Source of the DNA: Microbacterium paraoxydans
GTDB lineage: Bacteria > Actinomycetota > Actinomycetes > Actinomycetales > Microbacteriaceae
NCBI RefSeq assembly: GCF_018224615.1
Contig: NZ_JAGTUK010000001.1
Coordinates: 1,054,001 to 1,118,000, forward strand
DNA length: 64,000 nt
Reading direction: 5' to 3'
Shown here: positions 1 to 8,706 of the stretch, piece after piece
Layout: each line of letters begins with the position of its first letter
How positions within the stretch are numbered: the stretch's first letter is position 1
Program-made: the position numbers and the translations under genes
Notes under the pieces: model-generated
What the model saw: the letters and a program-made list of their open reading frames with translations, nothing else
The model's database searches: none
What the model was told of the DNA's origin: nothing

Positions 1-578
1 ACACCGAGGAGCCCCTGTCGGCTCCGGTGGACCTCATCCCGTTCCGCCCGCCGCTCGAGCGGTTCCGGTCGTCGAAGCTCACGGTGCTGCGGTCGTTCGC
101 GGTCGAGGTGGAGCTCGACGCGGGCGCGCACACGGAGGGCGTGATCGTGGCGCACGGCGACCAGGGCGGGGGCTACCTGCTCGCGCTCGACGGGGGTGCT
201 CCGCTGCTGGCGTACAACGCCTACGGCGTGATGCACCGCGACCGCGGGACGCCGCTCGACCCCGGGCCGCACACGCTCGTGCTCCGCGTGGACGAGCTGG
301 CAGGGCTGCGCTGGCGCCTGACGCTCGAGGTGGACGGCGCGCAGGCCGCCCGGATCGACGCGGTGCCGATGCTGCTGGGCATGGCGCCGTTCACGGGCAT
401 CAGCGTGGGCTACGACTACGGCGGCCCGGTCGACTGGGAGCTGCACGAGGCCCACCGTTCGTACCCGTTCCGTGGCGGGCAGCTGCGGCGCGTGCGCTAC
501 GTGCCGGGCGCGCGCTCGGCGCACGACGCGACCGAGCTGCGCGCGGTCGGGAAGGCCGTGCTCGCGGTGGCCGACTGA
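1..578 (+). CDS. Arylsulfatase-like protein, C-terminal part (5' end outside window)
   Basis: The frame is already open at the left edge and ends at TGA 576-578, so only about 190 C-terminal residues are visible. The stretch VIVAHGDQGGGYLLALDGG, the following AYNAYGVM and the late PVDWELHEAHRSYPFRG match the beta-rich C-terminal domain of bacterial arylsulfatases, where 'HGDQGGGY' and 'P..WELYE' are recurrent. The catalytic sulfatase domain with its formylglycine Cys/Ser would lie before position 1 and cannot be checked. The GTG at 27 is probably internal. By family it would hydrolyse sulfate esters. Its neighbourhood with an amine oxidase and MoaF proteins may matter (see findings). Confidence 0.72.
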   Translation, partial: TEEPLSAPVDLIPFRPPLERFRSSKLTVLRSFAVEVELDAGAHTEGVIVAHGDQGGGYLLALDGGAPLLAYNAYGVMHRDRGTPLDPGPHTLVLRVDELAGLRWRLTLEVDGAQAARIDAVPMLLGMAPFTGISVGYDYGGPVDWELHEAHRSYPFRGGQLRRVRYVPGARSAHDATELRAVGKAVLAVAD

Positions 579-678
579 GCGGCCGCCGACCGAGGCCGCG
601 CCCCGGCCGGCGCCGACGTCTGAGGGGTCGTCGGCACCGGCCGTGGCGTGTCCGCGCAGGAACCGGACGACCGCGGCG

Positions 679-1065
679 TCAGGCCGTGAGCCGGGCGACC
701 GCGACGAGCACGAGCGCCACGAGCCCGAATCCGGCGCCGAACACCGTGAGCACGAGCGGCAGCCCGCCGCCCGGCAGGGGACCGGCCGCCCGGGCGGTGA
801 GCACCGCGGTCGTGCGCACCTGGCGGCGACGGGCGGCGACCCACAGCACCGCGGCCGTGGCCACCCCCAGCACTCCCGGCGCGAAGCCCCATGCCTCGGC
901 CGCGGACGGCAGCATCGCCGGGAAGACCCGCAGCGACAGCAGTGACCCGATCGCGATCGCGAGGGCCGTGCGCCGCCACGCGAGCTCGGTGCGCTCCGGT
1001 TGCAGCCCGGGATCGTACAGGCGCTCGGGTTCCGGCTCCTCGGCCGCGGCGGGGCGACGCCTCAC
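679..1065 (-). CDS. DUF202 family small membrane protein
   Basis: 128 aa with a GTG start. The N-terminal motif LQPERTELAWRRTALA followed by three hydrophobic segments (about residues 38-58, 66-84 and 103-126) is the hallmark of the YidH/DUF202 family, whose function is unknown. The gene lies 13 nt downstream of a second DUF202 gene (1079-1435), and the pair forms a two-gene unit, a common arrangement for this family in actinobacteria. No catalytic residues are apparent. Confidence 0.85.
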   Translation of the reverse strand: MRRRPAAAEEPEPERLYDPGLQPERTELAWRRTALAIAIGSLLSLRVFPAMLPSAAEAWGFAPGVLGVATAAVLWVAARRRQVRTTAVLTARAAGPLPGGGLPLVLTVFGAGFGLVALVLVAVARLTA

Positions 1066-1078
1066 GGCCGCGCTCCCG

Positions 1079-1435
1079 TCAGCGCCACAGCACTCCCGCG
1101 AGCACGAGCAGCCCCACCGTGACCACCACGGCCGCGAGGAGCACGGCCGAGAACGCGCCGGGGAGCGGGCGGGCCTGCCGCAGCGCCCGTTCGGCCCGCA
1201 TCCACTCCGCCCACGCCAGGGGCACCACGGCGGTGCCGGCCACGATCAGCAGCAGCGAGGCCGCGAGGCGGAAACCGGGGTGCAGGTCGAGCCCCAGCAC
1301 CTCCAGCGCCACGCCACCGGCGATCAGCGCGAGACCGGTGCGGGTCCAGGCCAGGAACGTGCGCTCGTTCGCGAGCGAGAACCGCGGATCGGGCTCCTCG
1401 CCCACGCGGTACACGGAGGCGGGGAAGCGGCGCAT
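1079..1435 (-). CDS. DUF202 family membrane protein (YidH-like)
   Basis: 118 aa. The sequence DPRFSLANERTFLAWTRTGLAL is the DUF202 signature, followed by three hydrophobic segments. I chose the ATG at 1435 because a TACCAT box lies exactly 6 nt upstream, the leaderless arrangement seen at many genes of this window. A longer open frame upstream has a shadow-like composition rich in Arg and Ser. The gene is first of a pair with 679-1065. It lies 28 nt downstream of the amidohydrolase stop but probably has its own promoter. Confidence 0.87.
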   Translation of the reverse strand: MRRFPASVYRVGEEPDPRFSLANERTFLAWTRTGLALIAGGVALEVLGLDLHPGFRLAASLLLIVAGTAVVPLAWAEWMRAERALRQARPLPGAFSAVLLAAVVVTVGLLVLAGVLWR

Positions 1436-1441
1436 GGCCTC

Positions 1442-1447
1442 ATGGTA
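1442..1447 (-). promoter_or_regulatory. Leaderless -10 box of the DUF202 pair
   Basis: TACCAT on the minus strand with 6 nt (GAGGCC) before the ATG at 1435. There is no Shine-Dalgarno sequence between them. Confidence 0.6.
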
Positions 1448-1463
1448 GCGGCGCACCGGGTGC

Positions 1464-3107
1464 TCAGCGCTCGTGTACCGCGCGCCCGGCGAACCAGGTC
1501 GACACGACCTCGGTGTGCACGATCTCGTCTGCGGGGCCCGCGATCGCATCGCGCTCGAGCACCACGAAGTCCGCGGACTTGCCCGGAGCGAGCGAGCCCG
1601 TCTCCGCACCGAGGCCCATCGCGGTGGCGGCGTTGATCGTGAACACCTCCAGCGCCTCCTCGGCCGTGATCGCCTGCTCCGGCCACAGCGTGCCTGGGGC
1701 ACGACCGAGCGGATCGGCGCGCGTCACCAGACCCTGCAGGCCCTCGAGGGTGTTCGGCGACTCGCTCACCGGCCAGTCCGAGCCGCCGGCCACCAGCGCG
1801 CCCTCGTCGAGCAGGGTGCGGTTGGGCTGCGAGTGCTCCGCCCGCTCGCCGAGCACGTCGGCCAGCGCCTGCGGGATCACGCCCGGGTACCAGATGAACG
1901 GCGAGATGTCCGCGGACACGTCCAGTGCCGCGAGCCGGGGGATGTCGCTCGGCGCGAGGAACTGTCCGTGCGCGATCTGTACCGGCGTGGTGAACCCGTC
2001 CGCCCGCAGCCGCTCCGTCGCGTCCAGCACCAGGCGCGCCGAGCCGTCGCCCGTGCAGTGCACCTTCGCGCCCAGCCCCCGCGCGGCCACGGTGCGCAGC
2101 CAGTCGGTGAGCTCGTCCAACGTCATGGTGGTCTCGCCGTGGAAGTGCGCGCCGTGCACCGGGTCGGCCGGGTACGGGTCGAGGAACGACGCGGTGCGCG
2201 CGGGCGGCACGCCGTCGAGGAAGATCTTCACGAAGTCGGGGCGGTGGTGCGGCGTGCGGAACTCCTCGCCGCGGTCGAGCAGCGGCGAGCCGATCGGGTC
2301 GAAGCCGAAGATCTCGTCGTTGATGAGCAGCGACGACACCACCCACGCGTGCAGCTCGTCCGCGCGGTCGAGCCCGGCGAGCGCGGCCAGGATGTCGACC
2401 GACACCCCCGCGTCCTGGAACGCGGTGATGCCGAACGAGTTGAGCAGTTCCACCCCGCGGCGCGAGGCGGCGGCGTGCTGCTCCGGGGTGAGCCCGCCGC
2501 TGCGGTCGTACGCCTCCTGCACCGGGATGCCCGCGGCCTCCAGCAGCACGCCGGTCGGGGTGCCGTCGTCGGGGTCGAGCAGCGTGACCCCGGAGGCGGG
2601 GACGCGGTCGGCGGTGATGCCCGCGAGCTCCAGGGCCCTGGTGCTCGCCCAGCGGTTGTGCCGCGAGTCCTCCATGAGCGCGACGGGTCGCCCGCCCGCG
2701 GCCTCGTCGAGCCGCTTCCGCGTGGCCGTGTTCGCCAGGGTCGGCAGCAGCGTGGTGGCCACGGCGCCGCCGACGATCCACGCGTCCTCGGGCAGCGTCG
2801 CCGCCTTCTCCCGCACCCGGTCGAGGATCTCGTCGAGCGTGAGCGACGGCGCCAGCGACAGCTCGAACAGGTCGGTGCGGCCCGCGAGCGCGTGGTGGTT
2901 GTGCACGTCGACGAAGCCCGGATAGACCGCGGCGTCGCCGACGTCGAGCAGCCGCGTGCGTCGTCCGCGCAGCGCCTCGACGTCGGCGCGGTCGCCCACC
3001 GCGACCAGGCGTCCGTCGCGCACCGCGAACGCCTCCGCGCGCGGGTTCGTCCTGTCGGCCGTGCGGATCGTGGCACCGGTGACGATGAGGTCGGCGACGT
3101 CCGTCAT
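1464..3107 (-). CDS. Amidohydrolase family protein (YtcJ-like)
   Basis: 547 aa, the usual size of YtcJ / N-substituted formamide deformylase-like enzymes. Metal-binding features are visible in order: VHNHHALAG near residue 69 (the HxH after strand 1), CTGDGSARLVLD, IAHGQFLAP, and the late GGSDWPVSE with the conserved Asp. The N-terminal DLIVTGATIRTAD and C-terminal GLGAETGSLAPGKSADFVVLE are the typical composite-domain edges. It probably hydrolyses an amide or formamide bond of an unknown substrate in the cytoplasm. The start codon is 1 nt after the stop of the MoaF-like gene, so the two are co-transcribed behind the APC permease. A second YtcJ-type enzyme lies at 39078. Confidence 0.85.
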   Translation of the reverse strand: MTDVADLIVTGATIRTADRTNPRAEAFAVRDGRLVAVGDRADVEALRGRRTRLLDVGDAAVYPGFVDVHNHHALAGRTDLFELSLAPSLTLDEILDRVREKAATLPEDAWIVGGAVATTLLPTLANTATRKRLDEAAGGRPVALMEDSRHNRWASTRALELAGITADRVPASGVTLLDPDDGTPTGVLLEAAGIPVQEAYDRSGGLTPEQHAAASRRGVELLNSFGITAFQDAGVSVDILAALAGLDRADELHAWVVSSLLINDEIFGFDPIGSPLLDRGEEFRTPHHRPDFVKIFLDGVPPARTASFLDPYPADPVHGAHFHGETTMTLDELTDWLRTVAARGLGAKVHCTGDGSARLVLDATERLRADGFTTPVQIAHGQFLAPSDIPRLAALDVSADISPFIWYPGVIPQALADVLGERAEHSQPNRTLLDEGALVAGGSDWPVSESPNTLEGLQGLVTRADPLGRAPGTLWPEQAITAEEALEVFTINAATAMGLGAETGSLAPGKSADFVVLERDAIAGPADEIVHTEVVSTWFAGRAVHER

Positions 3108-3108
3108 G

Positions 3109-3951
3109 TCAGGCGTCCCCGAACGTCGCCGGCTCGAGCTCCGGCGTGTGCAGCGTGGTGGACAGCAGGCGTCCGTGCGCGCCGAACGTGAAGTGGGTCG
3201 GCACCTCGCCCGTCTCGTCCAGGCCGAACAGCACGCCGTGCGAGCGGATCGCGTTCGCGTCGCGGTGGTCGGCGATGGTGACGGAGGCGCACGGGATCAC
3301 CTTCTCCCGCCACGCGAACACGTAGATGCCCGGGCGCACCTGCCACACGCTGTTCTCGTCCGTGTCGGCGAGCCCGCGCTCGGGGCCCGCGAGGCACTGC
3401 CACGAGTACCACCGCGGCGACAGGTACACGTGCTCGTAGGCGTGCTCCTCGCTGTACACCCACTCCACGCGGCGCCCGATCAGGGTCGTGGTGGGGGCCG
3501 CCTCGGCTCCCGTCACGGTGAAGCCCTCGAGCTCGCCCGGTGCGAAGTGGTGCTGCACGCGCGTGCGGCCCTGCTCCGGCGCGGGCAGGATGTCGGAGAT
3601 CACGGCCAGCGTGCGGCCGTGGCGCAGGTCGAGGATGAGCGACACGGCCTCGTTCGGCAGGTAGCGGTGGTGGAACTGCACGAAGTACAGCTCGTCGTCC
3701 ACCTCGAACGCCTCGTAGTCGTCGGTGTCGGAGAACGCCTCGGTCGGGTCGTCGGCGCCCGGCCGGTAGTCCCACTCCACGGTGGTGTCGGCGAAGCGGT
3801 GCACGATGCGGGTGCCGCGGCCGTCGACCACGGTGAGCTCGCGTCCGCTCAGCGCCGTGCTGTGCGGGGCCTTGTTCGCGTCGAAGCCGGGGGCGAGACC
3901 CTCCAGCGGCAGCCAGGTGGAGGTGTCGGCGGGGTTCAGCGTGGTGGTCAT
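3109..3951 (-). CDS. MoaF family protein (two-domain, full length)
   Basis: 280 aa. The C-terminal half contains LIGRRVEWVYSEEHAYEHVY, then RWYSWQCLAGPERGLADTD and YVFAWREKVIPCASVTI, which are the conserved blocks of the MoaF C-terminal domain. The N-terminal half (about 1-125) fits the MoaF N-terminal domain. The database label 'molybdenum cofactor biosynthesis protein F' appears to be a naming artefact: Klebsiella moaF was named for monoamine regulation. The biochemical function is not established. A strong SD (GAAGGAAGGAAC) precedes the ATG at 3951. It lies in an operon between the APC permease and the amidohydrolase, and a paralogue is at 13046. Confidence 0.85.
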   Translation of the reverse strand: MTTTLNPADTSTWLPLEGLAPGFDANKAPHSTALSGRELTVVDGRGTRIVHRFADTTVEWDYRPGADDPTEAFSDTDDYEAFEVDDELYFVQFHHRYLPNEAVSLILDLRHGRTLAVISDILPAPEQGRTRVQHHFAPGELEGFTVTGAEAAPTTTLIGRRVEWVYSEEHAYEHVYLSPRWYSWQCLAGPERGLADTDENSVWQVRPGIYVFAWREKVIPCASVTIADHRDANAIRSHGVLFGLDETGEVPTHFTFGAHGRLLSTTLHTPELEPATFGDA

Positions 3952-3988
3952 GGGGTTCCTTCCTTCGGAGGCGGACGGTGGGGGAGGG

Positions 3989-5443
3989 TCAGCGGTCGCT
4001 GAACCGCTCCAGGTCGGTCGCGAGGCCGTCGTACACGGCGGGCTTCGCGCGGCGCAGGTAGGCGGCGTACACGATGCCGCCGATCAGGGCGAGCACCAGC
4101 AGCAGCGGCATCAGGCGGATCGCGAGCTCCTCCGAGCCGGCCACGATGTTGAAGTTCACGATGGCGAGGACCGAGATCGCGGCGATGCCGAGGAAGCCGA
4201 TGCCCGGCGCGATGAACGTGCTCCACCAGCGCTGGTCGCCCCTGCGGCGGAAGTAGACCACGATCGAGATCGCGGCCAGCCCCTGCAGGATCAGCACGCT
4301 CAGGGTGCCGAAGCCGAGCATGGCTGGTACGAGCGTGAGGATGGGGTCGGCGCCGGCGATCGCGAACAGGATCGCCACGACGCCCGCGAACCCGGCTTGC
4401 ACGATGCCCGCGAGCTGCGGGGCGCCGTTGGGGCGCGTGCGGGCGAGCGCCTGCGGCAGGATGCGTGCGCGGCCGAGCGAGTACAGGTAGCGCGTGGCGG
4501 AGTTGTGGAACGCGAGCATGGCCGCGAACAGGCTCACCAGCAGCAGCACCATCATCACGGTCGTGAGCGGGCCGCCCAGGTACTGCTGCGACAGCGAGAA
4601 GATGAGGTCGCCCGTGGGCAGGTGCTCCAGCGCGGTGGCCTGCGCCTGCGCCACGCCGGTCGCGCTCACGACCGCCCACGTGGTGACGCCGAGGATCACG
4701 CCGATCGCGATGATCGAGGTGTAGGTGGCGCGGGGGATGGTGCGCAGCGGCTGCTTGGCCTCCTCGCTGAACAGCGCCGTCGCCTCGAAGCCGAGGAAGC
4801 CGGTGGCCGCGAGCAGCAGGCCGATCGGCAGCGAGCCGGAGAACACGGCCTCGGGGCTGAACGCCGACACGTCGTACCCGGTCTGCACCAGCACGGAGAT
4901 GTCGAACACGACCAGCATCAGCACCTCCAGCACCAGGCACACGCCCAGCACCTTGGAACTGAAGTCCACGCCGATCCGGGCGAGCACGAAGCACACCACG
5001 ATCGACAGCAGACCCCACACCAGCCAGTTCACGTCGAGCCCGGTGAGGTCGCGGATGATCGTCTGCATGAAGAAGCCGCTCGTGCCGATCGTGCCGACCA
5101 CGAAGAAGTTGTAGCCGAGCGTCGCGATGAGCCCGGCGATCAGGCCGCCCGTGCGGCCCAGGCCCTTCACGACGAAGGCGTAGAAGCCGCCCGCGTTGAC
5201 CAGCTGCTTCGACATCTGGGCGTAGCCCACCGCGAACAGCAGCAGGATCGCCGCGACGAGGAAGAACGACATGGGGGTTCCGCCGCCGTTGCCCAGTGCG
5301 ATCGCCAGCGATGCGACCACCACGATCCCGGTCAGCGGAGCGACCGCGGCCAGGACGAGGAAGACGATGCCGGCGACGCCGAGGGCGCCCGGTCGGAGGG
5401 AGGTGTGGTGCGGCGTCGTGGACGCGGACAGCTGCTCTGCCAC
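3989..5443 (-). CDS. APC superfamily amino acid/amine permease
   Basis: 484 aa with about 12 hydrophobic segments. The N-terminal GVAGIVFLVLAAVAPLTG and the unwound-helix-like GGGTPMSFF fit the amino acid-polyamine-organocation family. The motif FLGFEATALFSEEAKQPLRTIPRA is the diagnostic 'GFE....EE....P.R.IPRA' loop. I chose the GTG at 5443 because AAAGGAG lies 6 nt upstream and homology begins just after; the longer frame is Arg-rich shadow. It probably imports an amino acid or amine by proton symport. It heads the operon with MoaF and the amidohydrolase and is divergent from two SDR genes. Confidence 0.87.
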   Translation of the reverse strand: MAEQLSASTTPHHTSLRPGALGVAGIVFLVLAAVAPLTGIVVVASLAIALGNGGGTPMSFFLVAAILLLFAVGYAQMSKQLVNAGGFYAFVVKGLGRTGGLIAGLIATLGYNFFVVGTIGTSGFFMQTIIRDLTGLDVNWLVWGLLSIVVCFVLARIGVDFSSKVLGVCLVLEVLMLVVFDISVLVQTGYDVSAFSPEAVFSGSLPIGLLLAATGFLGFEATALFSEEAKQPLRTIPRATYTSIIAIGVILGVTTWAVVSATGVAQAQATALEHLPTGDLIFSLSQQYLGGPLTTVMMVLLLVSLFAAMLAFHNSATRYLYSLGRARILPQALARTRPNGAPQLAGIVQAGFAGVVAILFAIAGADPILTLVPAMLGFGTLSVLILQGLAAISIVVYFRRRGDQRWWSTFIAPGIGFLGIAAISVLAIVNFNIVAGSEELAIRLMPLLLVLALIGGIVYAAYLRRAKPAVYDGLATDLERFSDR

Positions 5444-5685
5444 GTCGGCTCCTTTGCTCGGTGACGGCCGTGCGGACACGGCATCGACGACGAGGGGAAT
5501 CGTCGATAGAGCGAGTCTGCTGCCCGGCCGGCCGCGGCGCTTGACCGTGAGCGAAGGACGATGGTGCCACGGTGCACACCCGCCCCGGCGCCGTTCTTCG
5601 CCCGGCGGCGGGGGAGCAGGATGACCGGGACGACACCGCCGCCGTCCCCCGCGCACCGCCGGGGCCCGGCGGCAGGGAGGACGAC

Positions 5686-6447
5686 ATGGATCTGCGGCTC
5701 GACGGCACCACGGCCCTCGTCACGGGCGCCGGCAGCGGCATCGGCCGCGCGGTCGCGCACGCGCTCGCCGCGGAGGGGGTGCGCGTGGCCCTGCTCGACC
5801 GCGACGCCGCCGCCGTCCGCGGCACGGTCGCCGGACTCCGCGCCGCCGGGCACGCCGACGCCGTGGCGGTGGTGGCCGATGTCGTGCGCGAGGAGCAGGT
5901 GCGCGACGCCGTGACGACCGCGGTCGCGACGCTCGGCCGGCTCGATGCGGTGGTGTGCTGCGCCGGGATCTCCGGCCCGGTGGGCACGGCCGTGGAGGAC
6001 ACGACCCTCACGGACTGGAACACCGTCTTCGCGGTGAACGTGACGGGGCCGTTCCTCGTGCTCAAGCACGCGCTGCCCGCCCTGCGGGCCGCGGAGACCG
6101 CGGCGGTCGTGCTGCTCGCGAGCGACTCGGCCGTCGTGGCCTCGCCCGGCATGGCCCCGTACTGCGCGTCGAAGGCCGCACTGGTGCAGTTCGGCCGGGC
6201 GCTGTCGGTCGACCTCGCCGGCACCGGCATCCGGGTCAACGCGGTCGCGCCCTCCGTGGTGGACACACCCCTGAGCCGCGGCGACCTCGGAGCGGACGCG
6301 TTCGACGATCCCGCCTTCCCGGTGCAGACCGCCGAGGAGGTGGCCGCGCACGTGACGTACCTGGTGTCGCCGCGCAGCCGCCCGGTCAACGGCGCCACGC
6401 TGCTGAGCGACTTCGGCTACACCGCCCGTTCGGGTTTCCCCGCCTGA
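5686..6447 (+). CDS. SDR family oxidoreductase
   Basis: 253 aa. Classical SDR features: TGAGSGIG cofactor loop near residue 13, CCAG in place of NNAG, catalytic Ser in LLASDSAV, and the YCASK Tyr-x3-Lys pair. The Asp at the end of strand 2 (ALLDRD) suggests NAD(H) preference. The ATG at 5686 follows GGGAGGACGAC. It is the first of a two-gene plus-strand unit (57 nt to the next SDR) divergent from the permease operon. The substrate is unknown; a hydroxyl/ketone step on the imported compound is inferred from context only. Confidence 0.87.
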   Translation: MDLRLDGTTALVTGAGSGIGRAVAHALAAEGVRVALLDRDAAAVRGTVAGLRAAGHADAVAVVADVVREEQVRDAVTTAVATLGRLDAVVCCAGISGPVGTAVEDTTLTDWNTVFAVNVTGPFLVLKHALPALRAAETAAVVLLASDSAVVASPGMAPYCASKAALVQFGRALSVDLAGTGIRVNAVAPSVVDTPLSRGDLGADAFDDPAFPVQTAEEVAAHVTYLVSPRSRPVNGATLLSDFGYTARSGFPA

Positions 6448-6503
6448 CGCGACCGCGTCCGGCCCCGCGGCGCCCCGCGCCAGAACACACAACAGGAGCA
6501 CAC

Positions 6504-7319
6504 ATGGCAACCGTGGTCGGATCGAGCGTCTCCGGACGCGTCGTGGTCATCACCGGAGGCGGCACGGGCATCGGCGCCGCGGTCGCGGAGCGCTTCGCGG
6601 CCGAGGGCGCCCACGTGGTGGTCGTGGGGCGCCGGCCGGAGCCGCTGCACGAGGTGGAACGGGCGGTGGGCGCCGTGCCGATCGTGGCCGACGCCGCCGA
6701 CACGGCCTCCGCGAAGGCCGCGGTCGCCGAGGTGCTGGCGCGCTTCGGCCGCATCGACGTGCTGGTCGCGAACGCGGGCGGCCACGGCTTCTCGCCCGTG
6801 GCCGAGACCGACGACGCGAGCTGGGAGGCCGCGATCCGCGCGAACCTCACGACCGCGTTCACGATGGCACGCGAGGCGCTTCCCGCGCTGATCGAGGCGA
6901 AGGGGCAGATCGTGGTGGTGTCGTCGCTGGCCGGGCTGTTCGCGGGGCCCTCGGTCGCCGGGTACACGGTCGGCAAGCACGCGCTGATCGGCCTGACGCG
7001 CACGCTCGCCCGCGACTACGGGCGACACGGCGTGCGCGTGAACGCGATCTGCCCCGGCTGGGTGCAGACACCCATGGCCGACGAGGAGATGGACGAGTTC
7101 GCGTCGCACGCGGGACTCGGGTCGCGCGAGGAGGGGTATGCGACGGTCACGGCCGACGTGCCGCTGCGGCGTCCGGCCCGTCCCGCCGAGATCGCCTCGG
7201 TCGTGCGGTTCCTCGGCTCGGGGGAGTCGTCGTACATCACGGGCGCGGTGATCGTGGCCGACGGCGGCTCGCACGTGGTCGACGTGCCCACGATCGCGTT
7301 CGATCACGCCGGCATGTGA
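6504..7319 (+). CDS. SDR family oxidoreductase
   Basis: 271 aa. TGGGTGIG cofactor loop, ANAGGHG, Ser of VVSSLAG, and YTVGK catalytic pair. An Arg-Arg after strand 2 (VVVGRRPEP) suggests NADP(H) preference, unlike the preceding SDR, so the two could form an opposing redox pair. The sequence ends with a normal SDR C-terminus (ITGAVIVADGG). SD CAGGAGCAC precedes the ATG at 6504. It converges on the HAD gene with only 15 nt between stops. Confidence 0.87.
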   Translation: MATVVGSSVSGRVVVITGGGTGIGAAVAERFAAEGAHVVVVGRRPEPLHEVERAVGAVPIVADAADTASAKAAVAEVLARFGRIDVLVANAGGHGFSPVAETDDASWEAAIRANLTTAFTMAREALPALIEAKGQIVVVSSLAGLFAGPSVAGYTVGKHALIGLTRTLARDYGRHGVRVNAICPGWVQTPMADEEMDEFASHAGLGSREEGYATVTADVPLRRPARPAEIASVVRFLGSGESSYITGAVIVADGGSHVVDVPTIAFDHAGM

Positions 7320-7334
7320 CCGGCGCGTCCCGCG

Positions 7335-7985
7335 TCAGCCGATCCTGATCTCGAACCCCTCGTCCGTGGGGGCGATCGCGACCTGCGTGAGGTCGTCCAC
7401 GTGCACGGTCGGGGCGTGGGCCGTGGCGTGACGGCCCACGCCCACCACGCGCATGCCCGCGGCGTGCGCGGCCTGGATGCCCGCACCGGAGTCCTCGAAC
7501 ACGACGCAGTCGGCCGGGTCGACGCCGAGCGTGCGCGCCGCCAGCAGGAACCCCTCCGGGTCGGGCTTGGAGGCGGAGACGTTCTCGGCCGTCACCGCGA
7601 GCGCGGGCAGCGTCAGCCCGGCCGCCCCCATCCGGGCGGTCATGAGTGCCACGTCGGCCGACGTGACGATCGCGTGCGGGTGCTCGCGCAGGGCCGCCAG
7701 CAGCGCATCGGCGCCGGGGATCGCGACGACCCCCTCCACGTCCTGCGCCTCGGTCGCGAGCATGAGCTCGTTCTCGCGGAGGTTGATGGCGTGGTCGCGC
7801 TCCGGGAGCATGATCGCCATGCTCTGGTGGCCCTGGCGGCCGTGCACCACGCTCAGCACCGTCTCGGGGTCGATCCCGTGCGGCTCCGCCCACGCGAGCC
7901 ACAGCCGCTCCACGACGGCGGTCGAGTCGACGAGGGTGCCGTCCATGTCGAGCAGGACGGCGCGGGCGCGGAGGGTCTCGGTCAT
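7335..7985 (-). CDS. HAD-IA family phosphatase
   Basis: 216 aa. Motif I is LLDMDGTLVDS, with nucleophile and acid Asp residues. Motif II is IVTSAD, motif III the Lys of SASKPDPEGF, and motif IV VVFEDSGAGIQAA. The alpha-helical cap between residues 20 and 90 fits the beta-phosphoglucomutase/sugar phosphatase (subfamily IA) type. The substrate cannot be read from sequence. It lies 28 nt after livF and could be read through from that operon, but it also has its own leaderless promoter box (TAGCCT, 6 nt before ATG). Confidence 0.87.
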   Translation of the reverse strand: MTETLRARAVLLDMDGTLVDSTAVVERLWLAWAEPHGIDPETVLSVVHGRQGHQSMAIMLPERDHAINLRENELMLATEAQDVEGVVAIPGADALLAALREHPHAIVTSADVALMTARMGAAGLTLPALAVTAENVSASKPDPEGFLLAARTLGVDPADCVVFEDSGAGIQAAHAAGMRVVGVGRHATAHAPTVHVDDLTQVAIAPTDEGFEIRIG

Positions 7986-7991
7986 CCGTTC

Positions 7992-7997
7992 AGGCTA
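7992..7997 (-). promoter_or_regulatory. Leaderless -10 box of the HAD phosphatase gene
   Basis: TAGCCT on the minus strand, spacer GAACGG (6 nt), then ATG at 7985. No Shine-Dalgarno sequence is present. Confidence 0.6.
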
Positions 7998-8013
7998 ACC
8001 CCCGCCGCCGCCC

Positions 8014-8706
8014 TCAGCCGCCCAGGTAGGCGCGGTGCAGCAGCTCGGGATCGTCCTGCAGCGTCTGCGGTGCGCCCTGGAACGACACCCGTCCGCCCGC
8101 GACGACCACGGCCTCGTTCGCGAGCCCGAGCGCCAGCTGGGTGAACTGCTCCACCAGCAGCACGCCCACCCCGGACTGCGCGATCGACTGCACGATCGGC
8201 ATGAGCCGCAGGAACACCACGGGGGCGAGCCCGAGCGACATCTCGTCGATCAGCAGCACGTGCGGCTTCGCGGCGAACGCGCGCGCCAGCACCACCATCT
8301 GCTGCTCGCCGCCCGACAGCAGCGCGGTCGGGGCGTCGATGCGCTTCTCCAGCTCGGGGAACTGTGCCAGCACGGCGTCGATCTCGCCCGCGGTGCGCGC
8401 CGTGAGCGACAGGTTCTCGCGCACCGTGAGCGACGGGAACACGGCCCGCCCCTGCTCGATGTGCACGATGCCGCGCCGCGCACGGGCCACGCGCGACAGC
8501 CTGTCGATCGGCTCGCCGTCGAGCGTGATCGTGCCGGCCGAGTGCGGGGTCACGCCGGACACCGACTCGATCAGGCTGGTCTTGCCCGCGCCGTTCGGTC
8601 CCACCAGCGCCAGCACCTCGCCGCCGCCGACCCGCAGCGACACGTCCGAGATCACCGGTCCGGCGCCGCGGCTCACCGTGACGCCGTCGAGCACGAGTTC
8701 GCTCAT
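8014..8706 (-). CDS. Branched-chain-type ABC transporter ATPase (LivF-like)
   Basis: 230 aa. Walker A is LVGPNGAGKTS, signature LLSGGEQQM, Walker B HVLLIDEMSLGLAP, and switch His is replaced by Gln (LLVEQFTQLA), which is normal for LivF proteins. Family members energise uptake of branched-chain amino acids, amides or aromatic acids. The ATG at 8706 overlaps the stop of the upstream permease-ATPase fusion by 4 nt (ATGA), so translation is coupled. It is part of the 13834-to-8014 operon. Confidence 0.92.
   Translation of the reverse strand: MSELVLDGVTVSRGAGPVISDVSLRVGGGEVLALVGPNGAGKTSLIESVSGVTPHSAGTITLDGEPIDRLSRVARARRGIVHIEQGRAVFPSLTVRENLSLTARTAGEIDAVLAQFPELEKRIDAPTALLSGGEQQMVVLARAFAAKPHVLLIDEMSLGLAPVVFLRLMPIVQSIAQSGVGVLLVEQFTQLALGLANEAVVVAGGRVSFQGAPQTLQDDPELLHRAYLGG

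Noticed and set aside
3782..5464. 560-codon plus-strand frame opposite the APC permease
   Set aside because: The protein is almost only His, Asp, Glu, Gln and Arg, typical antisense of a membrane protein gene; no start signal.
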